From Epithemia pelagica (Eukaryota > Bacillariophyta > Bacillariophyceae > Surirellales > Surirellaceae): DNA of 64,000 bases. Below the pieces are notes generated by a model. That model did no database searches, was not told the origin of the DNA, and saw only the letters and a program-made list of their open reading frames with translations. How positions within the stretch are numbered: the first letter of the stretch is position 1; each line of letters starts with the position of its first letter. The translations under genes and the position numbers were made by a program. Below are positions 41,537 to 52,300 of the stretch, one piece after another. Where the stretch lies: contig OX337229.1 in NCBI GenBank assembly GCA_946965045.2, positions 2,666,001 to 2,730,000 on the forward strand, written 5' to 3'.

Positions 41537-42796
41537 TTATTTTTGGTTTGGAAGATCTAAACTGTAGGCTTTTTTGAGTCGAATCCGAAAAAAGAGTATT
41601 TTGGCCAAAATATTGGTGGAGGTTGCATCGTCTGTTTGTTCTTGTTGCATCATTTGGAGCATGGTTTCATCTTCTTCCAATGTGGTCGTCCAGTCATTGA
41701 TGGATGAGAAGCAGTCCTCTCCACCCTTTTGGAGCATCATGGCGTCAATGACACTGGGAGACGCAGCCGCATTCGGAACAAATCCATAATTCAGCAAAAG
41801 CTCCACTGCGGATTCCAAACCCGACCCATAGGCCACTCGAATCTCTGTACCAGCAGGAATGGGCCGAGTAGACTGCAAGGCAAACCAGGCATTGTCTTTT
41901 TGAGGATCCAAAATTACCATCCGAGCATTGGGAGGCGTGGATGTTCCTGCTTCTTGTTTTGGTTGGGGATCGGCATGGTTCACCATATCCAAGAGAGGCA
42001 CCAACACACGGATCCACTGTCGCTGTTCATCTGGTTGTGTCAAGACCTGTCCTCGATCATCCATTTCAGCCACTGTCTCCCCGTCGGATGACACGGCGAG
42101 CCGATAAGATCTTGATGCCACCAGCCATGATGCATACTGCAATTCCTTGATGGAAGCTATTTCTTGTTCCTTGGCTACTCGTTCTATTTCTTGTCTTCGT
42201 TCTTTCGCTTTGTTGATAATGCGAGGATACTCCAGCAGGGGCAGCTCGTCGTTTTCGTCAAACAAGTCGGGAGTTGGATCAGTAATCTCTTTTGGCAATG
42301 TGTCGAGGTAGGCACTGAATTGTGACTGACGTTCTTCATTATTCAGATACAGTTGTAACAGATTCGCACCTTCCTCTGCAAAAGAGAGCGGCCTTTGTTT
42401 GTCTTCCGAAGGATCAGACAAGGCCAAGGCACAATCGGATGGCACTTTACAGAGGACTTGTCCTCCTTGAGTTTTGGAAAATGTCTTGGTCGCGTACAGG
42501 CCTCTTCCATGTTGGGGATGTCTCCCCACTGCAACATGTTCCGCTTCGGCTTTCTGGGACTTGAGATACTCCATCAAGTGTACAATCTCTGGTGAATCAT
42601 CTGGTTCCAATACGAGTGGGCGACTCTTGCTGCTGGAGGACGATGCACCAAATCCTCCTCCACCAGTACTGCGTTTGGATTTCTTGGACGATGCCGCCAA
42701 TGACAAACATGATATCGGACCGCAATGATTATTGAGTCGAGCAAAGATGGTAACAACAAGAATCCAGGGTAACCGACGATGGAGAATGAATGTCAT
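41537..42796 (-). CDS. SET-domain methyltransferase, Rubisco-LSMT/SETD3-like
   Basis: 419 aa from ATG 42796. A hydrophobic N-terminus (WILVVTIFARL) suggests entry into the secretory route or plastid. The SET domain is of the RLSMT/SETD3 kind: HPQHGRGLYATKTF, GANLLQLYL, WLVASRSYRL, LVPLLDMVNHADPQ (the DxxNH motif), and RVAYGSGLESAVELLLNYGF. Family members methylate Rubisco, aldolases or actin His. The C-terminal substrate-binding domain is short compared with RLSMT. No Phe is seen at +1 of the presequence, so a plastid location is only possible. Confidence 0.85.
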   Translation of the reverse strand: MTFILHRRLPWILVVTIFARLNNHCGPISCLSLAASSKKSKRSTGGGGFGASSSSSKSRPLVLEPDDSPEIVHLMEYLKSQKAEAEHVAVGRHPQHGRGLYATKTFSKTQGGQVLCKVPSDCALALSDPSEDKQRPLSFAEEGANLLQLYLNNEERQSQFSAYLDTLPKEITDPTPDLFDENDELPLLEYPRIINKAKERRQEIERVAKEQEIASIKELQYASWLVASRSYRLAVSSDGETVAEMDDRGQVLTQPDEQRQWIRVLVPLLDMVNHADPQPKQEAGTSTPPNARMVILDPQKDNAWFALQSTRPIPAGTEIRVAYGSGLESAVELLLNYGFVPNAAASPSVIDAMMLQKGGEDCFSSINDWTTTLEEDETMLQMMQQEQTDDATSTNILAKILFFRIRLKKAYSLDLPNQK

Positions 42797-43159
42797 CGTC
42801 TCCTATTCAAACACAGCCAACAAAGATGTGATGGATGGATGACATGCCAAATTCCAAAAGATCCATCCGATAAGGTCTGTCCGTCAGTCGACATCATTTT
42901 CATTCCGACCGGCGCTCTTCCAAGACCAAATTTAGCGATCATCACAATTGCCCCACCCGAGTTGCCGTCCGGTCGAGCTTCCACTTTCGAGGAGTTTGGA
43001 GTTTCCCCTCCCAAAATCAGCTTCGCCAGGTTTCAGCGACTTCCACGACTGCTTGCTTCATTCATTGATTGCGAGTTGGTTACCATCCTATCGATGGTTG
43101 CTAATCTATTATCCTCGAACGTGATTGTCCATTCCTCTTGATTGGAGAAGTTGAACACG
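42797..43159. other. Divergent promoter region, 363 bp
   Basis: Separates the start codons of two divergent genes and probably contains both promoters. No defined element was recognised. Confidence 0.45.
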
Positions 43160-44149
43160 ATGCAAAACTTACCTAGCTCCTATGCTTTGGAGAACGGCAA
43201 AAAGAGGCGCAGCCCTCGCACCCGTCCTCTTGGCAGTCCTCGTGGAATTGATAGTCCTCCCACTCGACGCTGGGGTCCTTCCAACGACCAAATGATTTCT
43301 TTCTCCTCATCGGCGTCATCATCGTTCTCCTCAACGTCCTTCTCTGCTGCTTCCTTTTCGTCTGACGATATTCAATACCTTCGTTCGAACAACTATCAAA
43401 AACAATCACCGCGTCATCTCGCCTCATCCAATACTTCATTTTCATCGGACGACCTCAACTACCTCCGTTCAAGCAACTATAAGAAGCAAGCTTCACGTCA
43501 ACTCGTCTTGATGGAGGACCCGATGTCACGTCCTCAAACTCCACGAACCGTCTTGAGTCTATCCTCCTCGTCCTCGTCCATTTCGGAAACGCCTCCGTCG
43601 CCCACAAGAACCTTTCGACGAAAAGCAATGGAAAATCCTTACCTTCCAAATCAATACAACGACATGAGTTATCTCTCAAGTGATAATGGAGACTTGGTTC
43701 CATTTTGTGTCACTACGCGAGTTCCGGGAAATAAATGGAGGGCACTCTTTCTCGTACCAATTCATTTGGTAGATCGCCTCACAAAATACCCCATTGTATG
43801 TCGAGGCTCCATGTTTGAATTGCACCAAGAAGAAATCATGTTTGGTTCCACAAGTTCTCGAACATTGATTGCGGAAGGAAGCAGTACTGTATTCTTGAAA
43901 GCAGAGTTTGTTTCGCCATTCCCCGAGGAACTAGCCTTGGAGATTGCACAGCGGCTGACAAGGAGAATTGAACAAGCAAGGGAAGACTACGCGATTGATC
44001 TTGAACAACAGCAGCAAAGAAGATGGCAACAACGACAAACATCACATGACCAACAACGACGAGCGCCCATCTATGCAAAAGGGAACTATAGAGGGCGTGG
44101 TTCCAACGGTGGGCATACAGCCGTTTCCAACATTCTATTTGGTTTTTAG
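43160..44149 (+). CDS. Unknown Ser-rich protein with duplicated FSSDD...YLRS motif
   Basis: 329 aa from the first ATG of the frame. The N-terminal half is Ser/Arg/Pro-rich and contains a duplicated block: FSSDDIQYLRSNNYQKQ and FSSDDLNYLRSSNYKKQ, about 33 residues apart, with a related MSYLSSDNGD later. The C-terminal half (about 180-290) looks folded (FCVTTRVPGNKWRALFLVPIH, ALEIAQRLTRRIEQA), followed by a Gln/Arg-rich tail. No family is recognised. Motif spacing suggests linear binding sites or phosphorylation sites. Confidence 0.55.
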   Translation: MQNLPSSYALENGKKRRSPRTRPLGSPRGIDSPPTRRWGPSNDQMISFSSSASSSFSSTSFSAASFSSDDIQYLRSNNYQKQSPRHLASSNTSFSSDDLNYLRSSNYKKQASRQLVLMEDPMSRPQTPRTVLSLSSSSSSISETPPSPTRTFRRKAMENPYLPNQYNDMSYLSSDNGDLVPFCVTTRVPGNKWRALFLVPIHLVDRLTKYPIVCRGSMFELHQEEIMFGSTSSRTLIAEGSSTVFLKAEFVSPFPEELALEIAQRLTRRIEQAREDYAIDLEQQQQRRWQQRQTSHDQQRRAPIYAKGNYRGRGSNGGHTAVSNILFGF

Positions 44150-44819
44150 AAAAGACAAAATGGGGGATGTAGATTAAAATAGGAAGCACAACAAAGACCT
44201 TTGCACACCCACGCCATTCTCATGAGTCTTCGTGATGAAAACAGGAATGCCATCCGTAAGATTGTTGCCAATGTGGGAGCGAACGAGTAGGATACTCTAA
44301 GAACTCACTTTTGCCATTGTTAGAAGCACTACAGCTGTGCTCAAACAGAGATATTTTGTTTTCACAAGTAAATGAGATGGGAATAAGGATTGGATTTGAA
44401 ACGTGTCCCAGCAATCGAAGGAGACGAAAACGGACAACTAACTGAATGAGGGCTACTAGAAACCAGGCCACGATTTTGGTCAACAAAACCCATGGTCAAG
44501 CATAATGACTGTGTTCAGGCTACCAGAACACACGCACACCAAGATCATTTAAAAATACTGTGAAGCATGTGAGGTTGATGGGAATCGCAAGTTTCTCGTT
44601 TGGATTAAATTGCAGTCGTGTATTACGTCAAGGAGAAAATGAAACTGAGGCAATTCGCGACCAAGGCATCTTCACACCATCTACCAACACGGATTCGTTC
44701 CGGGTATCAGAAGCACCGTGTCGGCTTATCTCTCACGTTCGTCTCGCTTTATCTGTTCTCTACGCGAAAAATCACCATTTTGATGTGCCCCAGAACGGAT
44801 ACTTCCGAGTGCCTAGTTT
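44150..44819. other. Intergenic region, 670 bp
   Basis: Lies between convergent genes. It contains only short frames without recognisable content. Confidence 0.5.
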
Positions 44820-45953
44820 TCATTCTATCCTTCTGTTCTTTTCGCGCCAAATCTGTTTGGCCTTTTCCAATGCATCTTGTAAAGCACATCGTAAATCATC
44901 TGTCGTCCGACTGTTGTCAATGACTTCGGTGACAATGCCTCGCTGTAGTTCGTGCTCTAAGCTACTAGGAGACAAGCCAGGACGCTCTTCTTGCGCTATC
45001 ATTCGACGTTCCGCATCGTCCATTGCCATTTGACGAGGACCGTTCACCAATCTTTCCAAGGCCACGTCCCGCGATGCCGTTATCACCCACAAGGCATCCA
45101 AGAAGTCTTCCCAACCTGCCTCCAATAATAATGCTGCTTCGACAATGACAATCGGTACACGTGAATCACCTCCTGAGGTACTGCTGGATACGGCATCATC
45201 ATCTTTCATTGCGCTTGCCTTGGAAGTAGCCGTTGCAAATGATTCGATTCGCTTCCAAACTTCTTGTCGTGTCAACGGCCAAACAATCTCTTCGAGTTTC
45301 TTCCGGGCCGAAGGATCGTTAAAGATGATTGCACCCAAGACTGGGCGATTCACTTCTCCAGTGGCCTCCACCACGACTTGAGGTCCAAAGGCGTTCACAA
45401 TGGCCTCCACAACCGGACCGTTTGGCTGATACAATCCATGGGCAATCGAGTCGGCGTCCAAATGAACGGCAGGAGCTTCAACAAAGGCCGTCTTGTCGTC
45501 GCCTGTGTTCGAATTGTCTGTTTCTGACCACGAATTGTTTCCACATAGTTCCGATACCAACATCCGACAGGCCGTGCTTTTCCCTGATCCAATCCCTCCA
45601 CTCACTCCAATAACCAGTACGTTCATAGGCAGAAGATCTTTGGGTTGCTGTACTGTCCTTTTGTTTCCGTCGGCTGTCGATGGACTCGTACTCCCCATGT
45701 TATTTTGAACAGTAGCAAAGAGTCTTTCGTTGCTAGTACTGTCTCGGGAATCTGCGCCAATACCAACAAGACTTCTCCAACCCACGGAACGAATCGATGG
45801 TGTTCGTCGCCAAGCAAAATGAGGAAGTGCTGCTGTTGCTGCGACACGACGCCACGACGATACAAAACCCACGGCCTTTGATGTTACCGGAGATATTAGC
45901 ATCGAACTACTTGCCAATGAAAAACAAAGAAAACACTCCACCGAAGACTTCAT
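44820..45953 (-). CDS. coaE: Dephospho-CoA kinase with N-terminal extension
   Basis: 377 aa from ATG 45953. Residues 1-110 are an extension rich in Ser/Ala/Arg with a hydrophobic start, which could be an organelle or secretory presequence. The kinase domain follows: P-loop G116VSGGIGSGKST127, DADSIAHGLY, GEVNRPVLGAIIFND, WPLTRQEVWKRI, VIVEAALLLEAGW and ITASRDVALERL, ending with an LID/RxxxQ-like MIAQE segment. It phosphorylates the ribose 3'-OH of dephospho-CoA, the last step of CoA synthesis. The copia element 2 insertion sits only 138 bp upstream of the start codon. Confidence 0.92.
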   Translation of the reverse strand: MKSSVECFLCFSLASSSMLISPVTSKAVGFVSSWRRVAATAALPHFAWRRTPSIRSVGWRSLVGIGADSRDSTSNERLFATVQNNMGSTSPSTADGNKRTVQQPKDLLPMNVLVIGVSGGIGSGKSTACRMLVSELCGNNSWSETDNSNTGDDKTAFVEAPAVHLDADSIAHGLYQPNGPVVEAIVNAFGPQVVVEATGEVNRPVLGAIIFNDPSARKKLEEIVWPLTRQEVWKRIESFATATSKASAMKDDDAVSSSTSGGDSRVPIVIVEAALLLEAGWEDFLDALWVITASRDVALERLVNGPRQMAMDDAERRMIAQEERPGLSPSSLEHELQRGIVTEVIDNSRTTDDLRCALQDALEKAKQIWREKNRRIE

Positions 45954-46087
45954 GCTCCCTCTTGTTGGTTGTTGGTTCTGCGGTAGAATTTGAGATTCGG
46001 CGACGAAATTCCTTAGTGCGATTAAAGTGCGTTCGGTATGTCGCCTTTATCACGACAGGTCGTCGTCCTGGGTGTGTGGCCGTCACC

Positions 46088-46091
46088 GGAG
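46088..46091. repeat. Target-site duplication GGAG (left) of element 2
   Basis: GGAG directly precedes the left LTR and is repeated at 54999-55002 directly after the right LTR. Four bases match; copia elements usually make 4-5. Confidence 0.75.
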
Positions 46092-46219
46092 CGAAAGAAA
46101 TCGCTCATAACATGGCGGTGTACTCACTAGCTTAGGGGTAACTCAGGATTTCATGCAAAAGAGTGACCATACCGGCCAAGGACTAAGGGATAAGCATTGG
46201 AGGAAAACGGTTTGACCTA

Positions 46220-47062
46220 GTGTCTATTCTACCCCTGTACTCATATGAGGACAAATCCTCATATGAGTACACTTTCAAAAGAAGAATATCAAATCAATCA
46301 TGTACTCCTAAGTGGTTTTTAAGTTCAGATTCGTAATCTCCATACTTGAAAACGTACCCCATGATATTCTCATCCTTAAATTGTGATGAGTAGTGACGAT
46401 ACAGTATCAAAAACAGAATTCATCCATGTTGGAGCGATGGTGATTTTCTAAACTGAGTGTTTGGAGGGGATAAAACAGAAGACAATCAACCTGATGAGTG
46501 TTATTATCCCTAGCGATGATGACCAGTTGTCCTTTGCCTGATTGAGGCATCAGATTGAGAGAATTCAGCCAAAACAAGCCTCCATCACCACAGAGGAAAA
46601 TTCTGAGACCGTAACAGCATTCGACACCAATACAGGGTCAAATGCGGCGTCTGAGCCTCCTGTACCCCAACAGTTCATGTACAGGAAGCACAGACACCTT
46701 CAGGGAACCAGGAAAGTGCAGTGGGAGACTCAAATCCGCCAATGTATGTGAAGACAGTTGAACTCCCTCGACAAAATGATTGGATTTGCCCTACATAAAC
46801 TGGATGGATGCATTTTCCAACACACATAGTGTCTTGCCACATAAACATAGAACATAATGGTTGATTGTGGTCTATTACTTTTCTATTTTAGTTGTTCATT
46901 TTTTTGGTAGAACGGCAGATTCCCATGGTTGGGTTACATTTTTTGTCGATAGCTTCGTACAAAAGCTACTGTGGTCTACGTAGATATGATTATTGTAGGA
47001 TTGTCCTCATATGAGGACAAGCGCTGTCCTCATATGAGGACAAACCGGGGTAGAATAGACAC
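46220..47062. mobile_element. Nested MITE with TA duplication and palindromic ends
   Basis: Inverted ends start GTGTCTATTCTACCCC (16 bp perfect) and the 843-bp element is flanked by TA on both sides (46218-46219, 47063-47064). Next to the left end is a 15-bp stem with a 4-base loop (46237-46251 and 46256-46270). Next to the right end are two copies of the 18-bp palindrome TGTCCTCATATGAGGACA (47002-47019, 47025-47042). A TA target suggests Tc1/mariner-type mobilisation, which is inference. Confidence 0.75.
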
Positions 47063-47266
47063 TAGAATCCTAAAAATCCTATTCTTAGCCAATCAGATCG
47101 CTCCAAATCGTACGACGTTCAGACGCATTTGGCCTCCAGTTTAGGCGTGAAAGGCCTCTTGTTTAGGAGTTTCGATCGGTCATCTTCTGGAAGCAGTCAA
47201 AAGACCTAAACGAATCCTAAACGATTTGGAACCAAAATCTCCATCCAACGGCCCACAAATTTCGCC

Positions 47267-48275
47267 ATGTCGACTTCCGAATCTTCCTCTTGCCACGCTT
47301 TCATCCATCAATATGACAGCTTAGCACTTTCGGGTTCTACAGTTGCTGCTGTTGTCGGTGTGATTCATGCAGTGCATGTTTTGGGAAGTGAATCAGTTCA
47401 TTTGTGGATTGTGATTCTCTGCTTGTCGCGTCAAAACTCACCCAATCCACCTTGGTTTCGCTTGTTGTTCACAGAATCCTTGCCACTTTAACAGAAGAAA
47501 AGTTCATTGATCCGAACAAACGAAATTTCGTTCTCCAGGACTGGTGGCACTGGTTTGGTATATTCCATACTGATGTCGCCTTGGCTGCGCAAAGGACTGA
47601 ATTTTCGTCGGAACAACAACAACCATAGAGGGAGAGCATCCTTCGAACCAACAACCAACCAAGCCAACCTTCCGTTTGACTACCCATGAAGCTCAGTGCG
47701 CCGTCACTGTCGACTGCCGGTGGTGTCACAGACTTCCACAATGCGGTTACGGCGTACTTTCAAGCTTTGCCAACATGGCTCAGTCAATCCTTGCGCCGAG
47801 CTTCTTTTGTTCGAGTTTTGTCGGCGATCCTCATGGTCCAAACCATGGTCTTGTTTCTTGGGTGCCTTGGCAAACTATCGCCATGACAAATTCATCTGTA
47901 TGCTCGTGGCTATGCTTTCTGGCTGCTCTTGTGGGAGGCAAGTGGGCAACAGAGACTATCACGAGACCAGTGGTGGTGTCTTACACTGGGCTCTGCAACA
48001 GCCATCTCAATGGCAACCGTGCCTGGCTACAGACCCAGATCACTTCCAATAGCACAAATTCCGCCACACAACGACACAGCAATAATACTTTGCTACGGCC
48101 ACCCTATTATCCCTCTGTGCTCTCATCTCCTACAACAAATTCTTCTGCCACTGCCACTACAGCAACAAGTGTAAATGCCCTTGTGATGTCAGGGTTGACG
48201 ACAAATTTTGGATCCGTGGTCTACTACGGCTTGGTTGGCGGTGTAGCTCAGCTGACATGTCGAGCGAAAACCTAA
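47267..48275 (+). pseudogene. Protein-like gene fragments carried inside the TIR element
   Basis: Three plus-strand frames succeed each other: 47267-47491 (starts with ATG, Ser/Val-rich), then 47404-47628 in another phase (...FVLQDWWHWFGIFHTDVALA...), then 47686-47886 (...VRVLSAILMVQTMVLFLGCLG) with a hydrophobic stretch, continuing after a stop to 48174. An end segment GSVVYYGLVGGVAQL ends at 48275 in yet another phase. This could be a captured, decayed membrane-protein gene or a small intron-containing gene. No family and no transposase motif is recognised. Confidence 0.35.
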
Positions 48276-48910
48276 TGCAACAAGCCGCTCTGATGATGAA
48301 CAATTTGATGAAGAACAAGAAGTAGAGGAAAATGATGATAAGGAAGAAGTACATGACTAGCAACAGACCGAATCTTCATTAGTTCTACTCTAGCATGTTT
48401 TCTATAGAACTGGATGGCTTGGAGAACGACATCAAGCTTGTCTCCCATTGTTTCAATGCACTGCATTGCAGCACTGGAAGTCTCTGCAGCTGGGACTACA
48501 ATACAGCTGCAGTGGACAATTCCTGTGCCGCGATCATATCCTTGATCTTCTTCGCTTGGTTTGATCTTCCGTTGGCATTGTTCGGGAAAAATGGGATCGC
48601 ATTGACAAATTCTCGTGGGAATCTTGACTTCATTCGGAACCTACATAGAGGTGCTAGCTCCTACGAAGGTCAGACTACGAATAAGTTTAGTTAAAATGGG
48701 GGTCAACACGGTTTGTCCTAAAATCCTATTTGAGGGGGGAAGGAGTTAAGGATTTTAGGTCAAACCGTTTTCCTCCATTATCGCTAGATTCGAGGTGTAT
48801 CGCCAGTGCGCGTCGGCCTCGCTAGGCGGAACGCGTGCCATCTCGTGACAGGAATCTTTCGGTCCCCTCGAAGATATGATGCCTAGGCCTCATAGATTCG
48901 ATGTCGTAAA

Positions 48911-49303
48911 TCAATAGGTGAACCGATTCAACAAATGATCACGTCGCTTCTCTGGCAGAGGCTTGGTGAAAAGATCAGATAGGTTGGTCAGCGTCCCCTC
49001 CTTGGCTACTCGCATGGTTTTGGCAGCCACGGCCTCTCGGGCCCTGTGGTAACAGATGGACGTGTGCTTTTTCTTCAACGTTGACTCAGGTATTGTCGTG
49101 TTTTTGAAGACAGACTCGTTGTCACAAAACACGCTCGTTGGTCCTTCTACCGGAATTCCGAACATTCGCAGTTTATAGCGCAATGCTTCAATATGTTCCA
49201 CGGCCGTTCTCATCGCGATGAATTCGCTTCCGAAGGTACTCGTCTCGACGGTATTCTGCCGTTTGCTGTACCAGACGATTGGAGCTCGATTTACAAACAA
49301 CAA
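48911..49303 (-). pseudogene. Element 2 RNase H C-terminal part, after an in-frame TAA
   Basis: Continues the Pol frame in phase after TAA 49304-49306. It encodes NRAPIVWYSKRQNTVETSTF, GSEFIAMRTAVE, FCDNESVF and TKPLPEKRRDHLLNRF, the RNase H end and C-terminal tail of copia Pol. It has no ATG of its own and is cut off by the stop unless it is read through. Confidence 0.85.
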
Positions 49304-52300
49304 TTAACCTGTCTGCGATCGCCGAGTGACCTTGTTTGATGCGTGATCGGCATCTACAAAACAATGGGTAGATACTGGGTGGCCACGTGGTTCAGGCATG
49401 TCCCCAGGAATGGATTCCTTGGCATCTCTGTAAAAGTCGTACCAATCATATTGGTTGAAACAACGTTCATCGATATCTGGGTGCATCGGGTCAAACCACA
49501 AGCGTCTCTTTGGGAACGCTTTCAGATACCCAAACATTGCATATGCTTGCTGCAGATGGCCTTCTCGTGGCATCGCAAGATATGTTGACATCATTGACGT
49601 CTCCAATAGAACATCAACTCGTCCTAGTTCCACTGCCCACCGAAGGATCCCGATAAGTTCTTGGAACTTCTGAATCCCGTCTGCTTTGAGCTCCGGGCTG
49701 GTGTCGTTTTCAGGCCTATAGCCGTATGAAAGTGGTGTCCGGCAACCAGTAGGGAGACGCTGTCCCTTTTCAGCAAGTTGCTTTTCAATGTTTTCAATAG
49801 CAGCACGAAGGTACTTCTCGGATGAGATGTACCACGCCTCTCTGCCGTCCATCGACATCGTCCCGAGTTCTGCTCCGAGATACATCTCGGGCGGCTCAAT
49901 CTTGTCGTCTTTTAGTTTGAAGATGGCCTGAACGCCCTTTAAAACCTTCTTTGAATCGTGTGACAACGCCAACAGGTCGTCAACGTAACAAAGGACGTAT
50001 TCATAGTATTTGAAACCATCTGGTTTCACAGCTGGTCTCATCCAAAAATCAGGGTCGGCCTTTGACGGTTTGAACCCAATGTCGTACAATGTTTTGGCCA
50101 AATGTGCACGGAACGCGGCCCCACTGGACTTGAGCCCGTACAAGGCCTTCTTGATAATCATAATCGTCCCCTCTTCCGATCCCAGCTCTGGTCCAGCCCT
50201 GAACCAAATCTTCTCACGGCAATCCACCGTTAGGTAGGCGTTCTGGATATCACAAGCCGATATATTTAGGTCATTCAATGCGGCAATGAGGAGGGCAATC
50301 CTAACCAAATCACGGGAAACCACGGAAGAGTATGTCAGGGATGCCGGGGTCTCGGTGAGGTGTCCCCCGGCGACAAACCTTGCCTTGCGACGGAAATTCT
50401 CCCCCATCTTGACGTCGAAGACGATATGACATCGTATTTGCTGGTAACCAATGGGGATTTCCGACTCAGACTTCTCCCACACTTGGAAGCCAGGGCGCAC
50501 ATTACGCATTTCCTTGCAGATTGCATCCCACCAGAGTGTGTTACCATTCTTTGTATCGAGTTCCTTTGCCTCTTCAACGGATTTAGGGATTTGTATGCCG
50601 AACTTGTGCGCTCGAAGCCAGTATTTGGACTTGAGTTTAGAAATAATTCGGTTGCGTTTCTTTAACACCTTTGGAACCCACCAGGCAAATGCCGGTTCCA
50701 TGGAGATGCGAGCGGCGACGGCATATTCGGAGACTTGTACTGGGTACGACTCCTTCAGGTCTTTGAGCGTGATCCAATTCGTGGATCCGTCCTTCCACTG
50801 GACTAGAAGCTCCCAACCGATGGTCGTTTCCCTGCGTCGCTTGTTTCCATTTCGCATCGTGACGAAAGCATCTTGTTGTGTCACGGCTTTGCTGTTTTTC
50901 CTGTGGTCAATGATTTTGTCCAAGAGGACTTGTCGGTTCCCGTCGTCGTCGACCTGGGAGAAAAGGTTCTCTGCGATGTAATTTGCAGCGAGAGCGGTCT
51001 TGGTACCGTCTCTAAATTCAACCTCGTACATACGTGTGTCGAGGATGGGGTTGTCGTGTGCCGTTCCAATTGGGAGACCATCCTTGTCACGCAACCGTTT
51101 TGTTACTTTGGCTAACATCGGGAAGTCCTCATCCTGTTTAGGTAAGGCAACTTCCATGTTAACATAAGTGTCGTCAAAAACTTCCGGGGTAAATTCGTCG
51201 TCTGCCTCCTTGACCTCATCATTGCTGACCACATCGTAGAATTCAGCGTGAAAATCAGGGTCGTGTTCGAGGGGCGGGAGGTCCCAATCAGTAGGATGGG
51301 TTTTGCCTCCATCGACGAGGAAGTGTGCAGAATCGTGAAGCTTGTCACGGATAAAGGTGTCGAATTCTGTGCAACGATGTTGAACACCAGTTTCTTGCAA
51401 TTCCAGATTGGTCACCCTGGTGACGGTTGTACGGGAGACAACGCGTCCAGTGTCAGTCAGAATCCAATAGGACATAAGGCTTCCTACTCGGTGAGAGACA
51501 CCAAGCCATCGTCCGAGACGAGTGGCACCCAAACCGGCGTTGTCGTTATACCAACACCAATCGTAAAAAGTAAAATCCAAATATTCGGATATGTCTGGCG
51601 TTTCGCCTGTCACTTGTTCTAGGCTTGTGCGACCGTCGAGGTCGCCAGATTGCCGCGCAGTCCGCTGCATCGTTTCGCATACCCAGCGTATGCCATAGTC
51701 CCATAGGCGACGTGGAACGCGTTGTTTGTGCATGACGCGGAACCACCGTTTGCGAATCTCACGAATTACGCCTTCCACTTTGGACTGATTGTGACGATAG
51801 GGTTCAGTCACTTGAAGATCAATCGCATGTTTTCTGACTTGCTCGCGGAAAGTCGTGCGTTTACCAGTTTGTTCTTTTGAGCCGTCACACAAGAGTGTAT
51901 CCGGGACTCCAAAATCAGAAATAAACTGTTGGAGTCCTGCACCAGCATCACTTTTCTTTTCCATCGGGTATGCTGCGGCGAAAAAATCTTTGTTCGCAAA
52001 TATTTGAGCGTGGCAGTTACCATCTAGAGATTTATACTGCCCATCCATGGTATCGGTAAAAACGACGTCTTTCAGTCGGGGCCGTTCAAACATGCGGTCT
52101 GCCCGATAACGTCGTGACAAAGGCAAGATGGCAGAGCGGACCATTCGTTGGGTCGTCCCGGCCAACGTTTTCTTGGCCTGTTCCAAGCCAATGAACCATC
52201 GTTCACTGAGAGACTGAGCGGTCACTGTACCGCGTCGCTCGTTGGAAATAAAGGTGCGCTCAGATGGGATATCCAAGCGAGGGAGGAATTCAGGTTTAAC

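Larger units (their letters stand above)
46199..48776. mobile_element. Non-autonomous DNA transposon with 21-bp TIRs and ATT duplication
   Basis: Both ends share a perfect 21-bp inverted repeat, of which the first 20 bases are GGAGGAAAACGGTTTGACCT. The element is 2578 bp. Three-base duplications (ATT) flank it, and the empty site is seen in the intact right LTR at about 54914. No transposase is recognised. The interior holds a nested MITE and broken protein-like frames (47267-48275). CCTAAA/TTTAGG blocks repeat near the ends and are possible transposase-binding sites. A 3-bp duplication would suit PIF/Harbinger-like elements, but the superfamily is not established. Confidence 0.88.
46092..48861 (-). 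repeat. 3' LTR of element 2, split by a TIR element
   Basis: LTR segments 46092-46198 and 48780-48861 flank the TIR element. Its insertion duplicated ATT (46196-46198 and 48777-48779). The inner end is next to a GAGGGGA-type purine tract on the minus strand (48862-48870). Confidence 0.92.

Noticed and set aside
47267-48275. Transposase of the TIR element
   Set aside because: No DDE/DDD pattern or known transposase motif was seen in any of the three phases.
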